From: Actinomycetes bacterium
Lineage (GTDB): Bacteria > Actinomycetota > Acidimicrobiia > Acidimicrobiales > Acidimicrobiaceae
Assembly (NCBI GenBank): GCA_021819025.1
Contig: JAKASN010000097.1
Coordinates: forward strand, 1-7,064
Direction: 5' to 3'
Length of the DNA stretch: 7,064 nt
Shown here piece by piece: positions 1-5,105 of the stretch. Each line of letters begins with the position of its first letter. Position 1 is the stretch's first letter. Position numbers and translations under genes: made by a program. The notes beneath the pieces are model-generated. The model did not search any database, was not told where the DNA came from, and saw only the letters and a program-made list of their open reading frames with translations.

Positions 1-579
1 TGGAGCATCATCTGGATGGTTTCGCGCCCGCGCACCTCAGTGACTTGGCATCGAAACGCCATGGCACCTCGAGGTCTCGGCCGGAGACTGCGCTGCAACC
101 AAAGTCAAGCAACTCTCCTCCGTTGACGCCGAGCGCTGAACCGCGAGCAGCCTTAGGGGTTGCGTCGCGAGGCATTCATCTGAGGCTCTGCAGAGGCTGC
201 CTGATGGGTCGCGTGGGTTGTCCGGTGCGTGTCGGATTGCTGCCGTCACTTGGCGCCTCGCTAGGTGCTTCTCGGAGACCTAAGCCATCTCGCGCCTCTT
301 GACTTGGCCCGCCAAAGTGCAATTGTGCCAAGAGTGGCTTGAATTTTGTGGGCTGAGGTGGCGAGGGTCATCGCCAATTGAGTTTGACAGCCCCAACGCA
401 ACGGTGAGCGCGAGATGGCATCATGACACTGCTTCGGGTTGGCACGACGCCTTGACCTAGCTTGATCCCGGCGCGGGCTAAGTCGCCAGCGCTCGTTACC
501 GATGATCTTTGTGGTCGGCCCGACCCGCGATGTGGGCCGCTTCTGGTAAATTGATCTTTATCTAGCGCTAGGGGATCAA
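1..579. other. Gene-free stretch upstream of the VKOR gene
   Basis: I find no convincing gene here. One plus-strand frame is open from the window edge to 302. Its translation becomes rich in Arg, Ser and Pro and uses codons such as AGG, AGA and CGA that the real genes nearby mostly avoid, so I do not call it. The stretch holds several short inverted repeats. One is GTCTC/GAGAC at 74-88, another is the 10-base palindrome CTCTGCAGAG at 186-195. TTGGC/GCCAA lies at 304-315, overlapped by CTTGGC/GCCAAG at 303-332. The region from about 513 to the VKOR start is the most structured and is listed separately. No tRNA-like cloverleaf was seen. Confidence 0.5.
513..539 (+). promoter_or_regulatory. Overlapping, mutually exclusive inverted repeats upstream of VKOR
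   Basis: GGTCGG at 513-518 and CCGACC at 520-525 form a 13-base palindrome with a single central base. The same bases can pair differently: CGGCCC at 516-521 with GGGCCG at 534-539, around a 12-base loop. The two pairings exclude each other. This could be an operator for a dimeric regulator or part of a folded leader for the VKOR mRNA. No promoter hexamers with good spacing were found nearby, so the role is inference. Confidence 0.3.
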
Positions 580-581
580 TT
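549..581 (+). promoter_or_regulatory. Nested inverted repeat covering the VKOR ribosome-binding site and start codon
   Basis: AATTGATC at 549-556 is repeated exactly in inverse as GATCAATT at 574-581. Between them lies the perfect 10-base palindrome CTAGCGCTAG at 562-571. The right outer arm overlaps the last G of the purine-rich AGGGG (570-574) and the first two bases of the TTG start (580-582). In RNA, the outer stem would bury the initiation site. In DNA, the nested symmetry would suit an operator. A possible -10-like TAAATT at 547-552 overlaps the left arm, which would favour the operator reading, but no matching -35 was found. Confidence 0.45.
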
Positions 582-1086
582 GTCGAAAATTCGCGAGGGG
601 GCAAAGGCAACTGGCGAAGGGACGACCAGAGAACTTCTTCCGAGCTGGTTACCCTGGGCGGTGTTCGTACTTTCCCTCGCCGGGATTGCAGCTGCGGCTT
701 ATCTTTTCTACGCCCACCTTACCGACCCCGCGGTTTTAGCTTGTCCTGAAAATGCCACCATCAACTGTGCCAAGGTGACGACCTCAGCTCAGTCGCGTTT
801 TCTGGGAATTCCCGTCTCCTTTTTGGGGCTGAGCTTCTTTATCGTCTACGCGGTGGTGAACTATCCGAGGTTTTTTGCCAGCCGAATCTTGAGCATTCTG
901 CGCTTGGTCATGGCGATTGGTTCGATGATCTTTGTGCTGTGGCTCGTCTGTGCTGAGCTGCTCATCGTCAACGCCATCTGTCTATGGTGTAGCGCGGTGC
1001 ACATCATCACCTTGGTATCGTTTCTGCTGGTAATTTACGCTACGGTGCAATCTCGGGTGCTGACTCGAACTGGCAATAGCGATTAA
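580..1086 (+). CDS. Vitamin K epoxide reductase (VKOR) family protein
   Basis: Integral membrane thiol oxidoreductase of 168 aa. In bacteria, VKOR homologues take the place of DsbB: they pass electrons from a DsbA-like partner to a quinone and so drive disulfide formation outside the cytoplasm. The sequence shows the family layout. A hydrophobic helix spans about residues 23-45, followed by the outer loop with Cys55 and Cys63 (C-x7-C, in an NCAKVTTS context with the conserved Ser). The G-I-P-V-S segment near 76-80 leads into helix 2, then helix 3 at about 103-125. The active-site CLWC (Cys134, Cys137) sits at the head of the last helix. Cys124 is an extra cysteine. The start is TTG: AGGGG at 570-574 lies 5 bases upstream, and an in-frame stop at 547-549 excludes a distant upstream start. 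No thioredoxin domain is fused and no DsbA-like partner is encoded in this window. Confidence 0.9.
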   Translation: MSKIREGAKATGEGTTRELLPSWLPWAVFVLSLAGIAAAAYLFYAHLTDPAVLACPENATINCAKVTTSAQSRFLGIPVSFLGLSFFIVYAVVNYPRFFASRILSILRLVMAIGSMIFVLWLVCAELLIVNAICLWCSAVHIITLVSFLLVIYATVQSRVLTRTGNSD

Positions 1087-1250
1087 GAGCTCACCTTGGC
1101 CGCCCCGGACCTCGGCGATCTAGGGGCAAAAGGGCGTCTTGGAGGACTTGGACGCTTCGGGGAGTACGGCGACTTGTTTGGGTGAGAAGTTGTTTCTCGG
1201 CCGGCTATCTCGGGGGGCTTTGGCTTGGGCGTTTTTGCAAGTTGGCCTCC

Positions 1251-1276
1251 AAGCTGCGCCTTGAGGCGGAGCTTTT
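1251..1276 (+). terminator. Intrinsic-terminator-like hairpin downstream of VKOR
   Basis: AAGCT (1251-1255) pairs with AGCTT (1270-1274), and CGCC (1257-1260) pairs with GGCG (1265-1268). There is a single G-G mismatch between the two stems and a TTGA tetraloop. The stem runs into TTTT (1273-1276) on the plus strand, whereas the minus strand has no T-run, so orientation favours transcripts from the VKOR side. It lies 165 bases past the VKOR stop, which is rather far. The T-tract is short and partly inside the stem, so strength is uncertain. Confidence 0.45.
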
Positions 1277-1646
1277 CGGGCGCGCCATGGACCTCTCGAT
1301 ACCGGACCCGACTTTGAGTCTGGAGATGACTCAGATTGTGCCAAGTACAAAAGAGAGTTCGCGACCCCCGGCGAGGGCACCAGTCGGGCCGCTGAGGACA
1401 CGACATGGCGATGACCATCTTAAGGTGCTGGGAGCGGGCGACTTTATCCGCACATGGAGCGAGGGGCCAGCTATTCAAGGTTGTCGTCACGCACACCTTG
1501 GCCGCCAATATTACCAGTTTTGGCAAATCGCGGTCTTTGCGCGAGCGACGAGGCGAGATTGCTCGACCCGCGACGGCGAATCTGGCTATAAGCAGCGGCG
1601 ATACCTGCTGCCCTTAGGCGCGCTATGTTAGGCGTGAGTGCGAAGA

Positions 1647-1679
1647 CGCCGATAGAATCTCTCCCGGTAGGAGACGGCG
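1647..1679 (+). other. Bulged stem-loop upstream of the unknown gene
   Basis: An inner stem TCTCC (1660-1664) / GGAGA (1670-1674) closes a CGGTA loop. It stacks directly, on its 3' side, onto an outer stem CGCCG (1647-1651) / CGGCG (1675-1679), leaving an 8-base bulge on the 5' side only. In all there are ten Watson-Crick pairs. It could be a leader structure or binding site for the gene starting near 1764, or a weak terminator, since a C and then TTT follow. There is no direct evidence for either. Confidence 0.35.
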
Positions 1680-1763
1680 CTTTGGCGAACCCACTCGTAA
1701 CGCCATTAAGCTAAAGTGTCGAGTCGTGGGGCTTTCGTCTCGGAGAGGTGGGGATCTGCATTG

Positions 1764-2285
1764 ATGATGGTCGCGGTTTCGCCAGCCGGCGGAGAAGACC
1801 TTTCTTTTGCACGCTGGATTTTTGAGCCAGTTGTCATTGGCGACGCACAGATCCGTTGCTCGAGGTTCCTCGAGGCGTTTTCCCTCGGGGTGACCTCTTT
1901 TGCCGCTGACTATGGCGCCCTGCTTAACGTTGATGCCACCTTGGTGGTGGCGGTCTCATCGGCGTTGGGCTTTTCCCCCGGGACGCTCCGGGCTATTGGG
2001 ATCTCGGGATGCTTTGCCGATGCGAAAAGCAAAGGTGCATTTCCGCCGTTGGGGCCAATTCCAGGCGGAGCTTCTCGCTCACCGCGCCTGGGCTTCGTCG
2101 CTTATCATCCCGCTGGCCCGCTCTCTGGAATGCGGGTTCGCAGCCAACTCGAAGTCTTGGCGCGCGACAATTCCCTCCGGGTGATCCCAATTGCAATGCG
2201 TCCCGGATATCCGGAGCACTCCGTGGCTCTGGTGCTGCATCGCATTGAAGTTGCCATCAAGGGATTAGGTGGCCAGAAGCGATAG
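1764..2285 (+). CDS. Hypothetical protein, unrecognised family
   Basis: I do not recognise this protein. The reading frame is about 173 aa from the ATG chosen here. A longer form of 189 aa could start at a GTG at 1716. The later start is preferred because GGAGAGGTG lies at 1742-1750, though its spacing to the ATG is long; a TTG at 1761 is an alternative. Codon use resembles the neighbouring genes. The translation has no membrane helix long enough to trust, no signal peptide and no cofactor motif I can name. It reads as a soluble mixed alpha/beta protein. The central part is Gly/Ala/Ser-rich, and the C-terminal 60 residues alternate apparent helix and strand (around FVAYHPAGPLSGM and RVIPIAMRPGYPEHS), ending in a helix and a basic tail. 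Palindromes separate it from nth by 129 bases, so co-transcription is not implied. Confidence 0.55.
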   Translation: MMVAVSPAGGEDLSFARWIFEPVVIGDAQIRCSRFLEAFSLGVTSFAADYGALLNVDATLVVAVSSALGFSPGTLRAIGISGCFADAKSKGAFPPLGPIPGGASRSPRLGFVAYHPAGPLSGMRVRSQLEVLARDNSLRVIPIAMRPGYPEHSVALVLHRIEVAIKGLGGQKR

Positions 2286-2303
2286 GTCCGTGGCCGACTT
2301 TGC

Positions 2304-2356
2304 ATTGGGCAACCCAATAGGGTGAAGTGTTTCGCCTAAGCTTGGGAACTCCCAAG
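2304..2356. repeat. Two related palindromes between the unknown gene and nth
   Basis: The first is ATTGGG-CAA-CCCAAT at 2304-2318. The second is CTTGGGA-AC-TCCCAAG at 2341-2356, a perfect 7-base stem with a 2-base centre. Both share the core TTGGG...CCCAA, with 3 and 4 bases between the core arms. Centres are about 37 bases apart. Because the arms are interchangeable, the left arm of the first could also pair with the right arm of the second in RNA. Neither is followed by a T-run, so plain intrinsic termination is unlikely. A pair of operators for one dimeric regulator, or a switching leader ahead of nth, would fit. The first could also end the upstream transcript, as it lies 18 bases past that stop. 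Confidence 0.5.
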
Positions 2357-2414
2357 ATGATGTGAGTCGAATCCCCTCCCACCCGGGCAAAGTACCAGGA
2401 GTCCCCCAAGCGAG

Positions 2415-3059
2415 ATGACGAGCGAAGAGAAACTAAGACGTCTTGAGGTGCTTCGTCGCCTCGCGAAGGAGTATCCCGGATCTCCAAAGGACTTATGCGA
2501 GCTGGAATTTTCCTCCCCTTTTCAGCTACTTGTGGCCACGATTCTCTCCGCGCAGTGCACCGATGAGCGGGTAAATATGGTGACCAGGAATCTCTTCGTG
2601 AAGTATCCCTCTCCGGATGCGCTCGCGACCGCCGAGATTTCAGAACTTGAAGCGATTATTTATCCCACCGGGTTCTTTCACAACAAAGCCAAAAGCTTGA
2701 TTGGAATGGCCCAAGCCCTACAGGCGCGAGATGGAGTGGTACCGAAGGAGATCTCAGATCTCACCAAGTTGCCCGGGGTGGGAAGAAAGACCGCCAATGT
2801 GGTGCTCTCGGTGGCTTTTGGTTTGCCGGGACTCCCGGTGGATACTCACGTGGTGCGTCTCTCCGGGCGGCTGGGTTTGACGAGCTCAAGCGATCCCGTG
2901 CAGATTGAAAAGGATCTCCTCTCCTGGGTGCCCCCACAAGAGACCGGCGCGCTCAGCCTCCGCCTGATATTGCATGGCCGCCGTGTTTGCAAAGCGAGGC
3001 GGCCCGACTGCGCCCACTGTGTGCTTTTCGACCTATGCCCCTCCGCGGGAGCTCTTTGA
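2415..3059 (+). CDS. nth: Endonuclease III (DNA glycosylase / AP lyase)
   Basis: Base-excision-repair enzyme that removes oxidised pyrimidines and cleaves at the abasic site, acting on chromosomal DNA in the cytoplasm. At 214 aa it is the usual size. The N-terminal helical part contains LSAQCTD (44-50), the family's LSAQ motif. The helix-hairpin-helix is at about 117-130 (LPGVGRKTANVV) and includes the catalytic Lys125. Catalytic Asp143 sits in PVDTHV. The C-terminal iron-sulfur loop is intact: Cys192, Cys199, Cys202 and Cys208 in the spacing C-x6-C-x2-C-x5-C, preceded by the typical LILHGR. The ATG at 2415 gives a normal N-terminus. The best Shine-Dalgarno-like element, AGGAG at 2397-2401, is 13 bases away, which is long, so translation may be modest. 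The gene is preceded by the TTGGG/CCCAA palindromes and followed by a GC hairpin. Confidence 0.97.
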   Translation: MTSEEKLRRLEVLRRLAKEYPGSPKDLCELEFSSPFQLLVATILSAQCTDERVNMVTRNLFVKYPSPDALATAEISELEAIIYPTGFFHNKAKSLIGMAQALQARDGVVPKEISDLTKLPGVGRKTANVVLSVAFGLPGLPVDTHVVRLSGRLGLTSSSDPVQIEKDLLSWVPPQETGALSLRLILHGRRVCKARRPDCAHCVLFDLCPSAGAL

Positions 3060-3070
3060 GCAAAGCCCCG

Positions 3071-3085
3071 CCGCCGACTTGGCGG
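3071..3085 (+). terminator. GC hairpin just after nth
   Basis: CCGCC (3071-3075) pairs with GGCGG (3081-3085) around a GACTT loop, starting 12 bases after the nth stop. It lacks a U-tract, as only TAAATG follows. It may be a weak or U-less terminator, or simply an mRNA 3' end structure. Confidence 0.35.
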
Positions 3086-3104
3086 TAAATGTCGCGATTC
3101 CCCA

Positions 3105-3133
3105 ATCGCCGGTGTGGCCTCTCCAGCGGCGAT
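3105..3133 (+). promoter_or_regulatory. Inverted repeat in the leader of the acyl-CoA synthetase gene
   Basis: ATCGCCG (3105-3111) and CGGCGAT (3127-3133) are exact inverse copies around a 15-base loop, ending 45 bases before the chosen start codon. It could be an operator or a leader stem. No convincing promoter hexamers were found beside it; TATGCT at 3133-3138 is a weak -10-like match without a partner. Confidence 0.25.
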
Positions 3134-3163
3134 ATGCTTGGGCTTCTAGAGCACGTCGAGCTA

Positions 3164-3170
3164 AGAGGAG
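3164..3170 (+). promoter_or_regulatory. Ribosome-binding site deciding the acyl-CoA synthetase start
   Basis: AGAGGAG sits 8 bases before the ATG at 3179, an almost ideal arrangement. The frame also offers an ATG at 3089, but that start would add 30 residues of Arg- and Cys-containing sequence unlike the family and has no comparable site. The 3179 start is therefore preferred. Confidence 0.75.
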
Positions 3171-3178
3171 CCAAAGCG

Positions 3179-4792
3179 ATGTCCCAGGAAGATCTCAGCG
3201 AGTACCTCGACTCGTTGTTGGAGCGTTATCGCGAGGTACCTAACAATCTCGCTCGGATCATCCTTAGCCACCCTGAGGCGGGAACTGGCCTTGACTACCT
3301 TGACGGCATGGGAGTGCGCCACTTTAGTCTCGATGAGCTAGGGGAGAGTTCCGCTCGGCTCGCGCACTATCTCGCTGAACATGGCCTCGAGCGAGGCGAC
3401 CGCGTCGGGGTACTCCTTCCCAAGACCCCTGAGCTGCTCATCGCCGCTCTGGCGATCTGGCGCCTTGGCGCCTGCTATCTCCCGCTCTTTACAGCGTTTG
3501 GTAGCGATGCCATCTCTTATCGAGCAAACGATGCCGCATGCAAATACATCGTCACCGATCCCACCAACGCCACCAAGCTCGATGCGAATGCCCTTGGTGA
3601 CTGCCGCATCCTCGTGACCGGCGCGACTGTTCCGGAAGGGGCGGAAAGTTTCTCTGCGGCCATCGCGGGCCCTCGCCAGGATGGCTTCGTCGAGATTGGC
3701 CCAGAGGAGATGCTGGTGCTCATCTATACTTCGGGCACTACCGGAACGCCCAAGGGGGTGCCGGTGCCGATGTGGGCACTCGCTGGCCTCGAAGCTTACA
3801 TGACTTTGGGGATCGGCCTCAGTGCCGAGGATAAATATTGGAATCTCGCCGATCCGGGATGGGCGTATGGCCTGTACTACGGTGTCATTGCACCGCTGGC
3901 ATTGGGGCACTCCATCCTCTTTGTGAATCTCGGCTTTGACCCCAAGGGCGTGGTGGAGCTTTGGCAGCGCTTCGGGATCACTAGTTTCGCTGGTGCACCC
4001 ACGGCCTTTCGCTCGATGCGCTCGGCAATCGGCGATACTCCCGTGGTCTCGCAACTTCGCAATATCTCCAGTGCCGGCGAGCCTCTCAATCCCGAGGTGA
4101 TCGCTTGGTCAAAAGCCAATCTCGGAGTGGAGATTCGAGACCACTACGGCCAAACCGAGATTGGGATGGTGATCAATAACCACAATGACCCCAGGTTGCG
4201 AAACGAACTCATTCCAGGTTCGATGGGAATGCCGACGCCAGGGATCACCGCGGTGATACTGGATTCGAGCTTCTCGCCGCTTGGGCCAGGTGTGGATGGT
4301 GAAGTGGCAATTGATACCCAAAACTCCCGGCTCTTTTGGTTCGGCGGGTACTTTAACGCACCCGGCAAAACCGCCGAACGCCATAGCCCTGACGGGCGCT
4401 ACTATTTGACCGGTGACGTGGCGTCTCGTGATGAAGCCGGGTACTTCTTCTTTTCGGGGCGCAGTGACGACGTCATTCTGACCTCGGGATACCGGGTGGG
4501 CCCCTTCGAAGTCGAGTCAGCGGTGCTCGCGCACCCCAAAGTCGCCGAGTGCGCCGTGGTGGGGGTTCCCGATGAGATGCGTGGCGAGGCGATCTGGGCA
4601 TACGTGGTGCTACGCGCCGGAGAATCCGACGACGGGCTCCTCGTCGGTGAAGTCCAGGACTTAGTGCGAAGCCGCCTCTCGCGTACCTCTTATCCGCGAC
4701 GGGTGTTGGTGGTCGATGAGCTTCCCAAGACTCCGAGTGGCAAGATTCAGCGCTACATCCTGCGTAGCAAAGCCTCCAGCGTTGGGGGCTAG
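3179..4792 (+). CDS. AMP-forming acyl-CoA synthetase (ANL superfamily)
   Basis: Cytoplasmic enzyme of 537 aa that activates a carboxylic acid with ATP to an acyl-adenylate and transfers it to CoA. All core motifs are present in order: P-loop YTSGTTGTPKG (183-193), the ADPGWAYGLYYG segment (224-235) lining the acyl pocket, SAGEPLNPE (298-306), DHYGQTE (321-327), LTGD (410-413), hinge GRSDD (427-431), GYRVGPFEVE (437-446) and the C-terminal PKTPSGKIQR with catalytic Lys522. The context P-x4-G-K around Lys522 is the one acetylated by Pat-type enzymes in known acyl-CoA synthetases, so post-translational control is possible. The YGQTE signature and ADPGW segment resemble medium-chain and aromatic-acid ligases more than classical Acs, whose corresponding motif is WWQTE. 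The exact substrate cannot be told. No beta-oxidation or aromatic pathway genes are adjacent. The gene converges tightly on the minus-strand gene ending at 4799. Confidence 0.92.
   Translation: MSQEDLSEYLDSLLERYREVPNNLARIILSHPEAGTGLDYLDGMGVRHFSLDELGESSARLAHYLAEHGLERGDRVGVLLPKTPELLIAALAIWRLGACYLPLFTAFGSDAISYRANDAACKYIVTDPTNATKLDANALGDCRILVTGATVPEGAESFSAAIAGPRQDGFVEIGPEEMLVLIYTSGTTGTPKGVPVPMWALAGLEAYMTLGIGLSAEDKYWNLADPGWAYGLYYGVIAPLALGHSILFVNLGFDPKGVVELWQRFGITSFAGAPTAFRSMRSAIGDTPVVSQLRNISSAGEPLNPEVIAWSKANLGVEIRDHYGQTEIGMVINNHNDPRLRNELIPGSMGMPTPGITAVILDSSFSPLGPGVDGEVAIDTQNSRLFWFGGYFNAPGKTAERHSPDGRYYLTGDVASRDEAGYFFFSGRSDDVILTSGYRVGPFEVESAVLAHPKVAECAVVGVPDEMRGEAIWAYVVLRAGESDDGLLVGEVQDLVRSRLSRTSYPRRVLVVDELPKTPSGKIQRYILRSKASSVGG
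4771..4790 (+). terminator. Hairpin overlapping the end of the acyl-CoA synthetase gene
   Basis: AGCCTCCA (4771-4778) pairs with TGGGGGCT (4783-4790) around a GCGT loop: eight pairs, one of them G-U. The stem includes the first base of the TAG stop codon. No U-tract follows, so it would be a U-less terminator if it acts as one. It also lies just beyond the end of the opposing gene (stop at 4799-4801), so it could mark a shared end between the convergent units. Confidence 0.4.
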
Positions 4793-4798
4793 ATCGAC

Positions 4799-4987
4799 CT
4801 AGCGGCTCTTCTGAGCTTTGGCGATCTGGCGAATCGCGCTCGCCAGAGAGCGCTCCATGCCGATGAGTGCCACAGAGCGGGTGTCGTTGGGATCGGCGGC
4901 AATTTGGTCGGTGATGTTCTTGACGCGTTGAGCGATCTCCTCGAGAGCGGTCTGGATCGATGAGAGCTCGGGGTTGACTTCTTGCAT
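4799..4987 (-). CDS. Small hypothetical helical protein
   Basis: A 62-aa product from the ATG at 4985-4987 (minus strand), unrecognised by name. The sequence is almost entirely predicted helix: a Leu/Ile/Val-spaced segment (SSIQTALEEIAQRVKNITDQIAAD), a short break at DPNDTRS, then a second helix (ALIGMERSLASAIRQIAKAQ) and a basic tail. This resembles a helical hairpin or short coiled coil and suggests a small structural or regulatory protein. Codon use over this part matches the neighbours. The frame stays open to a GTG at 5104, which would add 39 residues. I prefer the shorter form because the extra part has less typical codons (CTA, AGA, GGA) and would leave only 1 base between the divergent starts. 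A GGTG-containing purine stretch lies 6 bases before the ATG. The gene ends 6 bases from the opposing synthetase stop. Confidence 0.6.
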   Translation of the reverse strand: MQEVNPELSSIQTALEEIAQRVKNITDQIAADPNDTRSVALIGMERSLASAIRQIAKAQKSR

Positions 4988-5105
4988 TCCATGCACCTTA
5001 TCTCTTGCCTCGGTAACCTTGGCCAATTTGTGCCCCACCTTGGCCCCGATGTGCTCGTGGATGGCCCATTGGGAACGATTCTCTCCGATTAGGCTTGGGA
5101 CCACG
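4988..5105. promoter_or_regulatory. Divergent intergenic region upstream of hisD
   Basis: This 118-base region separates the small minus-strand gene from hisD and should hold both promoters. It contains a 9-base direct repeat ACCTTGGCC at 5016-5024 and 5037-5045, with a period of 21 bases (two helical turns). On the minus strand a TTGGCC ... GATAAG pair with an 18-base gap (GATAAG at 4997-5002) is a weak promoter-like match. For hisD, GGGA at 5097-5100 is a modest ribosome-binding site 5 bases from the ATG. No His-rich leader peptide or T-box was found. Confidence 0.4.

Larger units (their letters stand above)
1087..1763. other. Long spacer without a supported gene
   Basis: About 680 bases lie between VKOR and the next plausible gene. 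Open frames exist on both strands (plus 1182-1631, minus 1083-1526). They overlap each other almost completely, have no family resemblance I recognise, lack good ribosome-binding sites and carry strongly Arg/Pro/Ser-skewed translations. I therefore leave them out. In frame after the VKOR stop there is a short Gly/Leu-rich reading (LGDLG-like) that soon stops; I take it as chance. The stretch contains a terminator-like hairpin (1251-1276), a GCAGCGG/CTGCTGC hairpin at 1592-1611, a doubled TTAGGCG at 1614-1620 and 1628-1634, and a bulged hairpin (1647-1679). A decayed gene or an unknown RNA cannot be excluded. Confidence 0.45.

Noticed and set aside
1..35. Possible start of a minus-strand gene leaving the window (GTG at 33-35, reading VRGRETIQMML)
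   Set aside because: Eleven codons only, with no good ribosome-binding site; cannot be supported from this window.
3..302. Plus-strand frame open from the window edge, as a partial upstream gene
   Set aside because: The translation becomes Arg/Ser/Pro-rich with codons atypical for the neighbours, and no family is recognisable. A few plausible residues at the very edge are too short to judge.
384..412. TTGACA at 384-389 as a -35 promoter element
   Set aside because: No -10-like hexamer occurs at 16-18 bases downstream, and no gene starts nearby.
1092..1506. 13-base repeat CACCTTGGCCGCC at 1092-1104 and 1494-1506
   Set aside because: A single pair of this length is expected by chance in a 7-kb GC-rich window, and no longer homology surrounds it.
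1083..1631. Overlapping open frames on both strands (147-149 aa)
   Set aside because: They shadow one another, have skewed composition and no family signal. Neither has a good ribosome-binding site.
2366..2385. tRNA T-arm-like GTCGAATCCCC
   Set aside because: The flanking bases do not form a T stem, and no acceptor or D arm could be matched.
4805..4819. GCTC-TTCT-GAGC followed by TTT as a terminator
   Set aside because: The stem is only four pairs and lies inside the C-terminal codons of the minus-strand gene.
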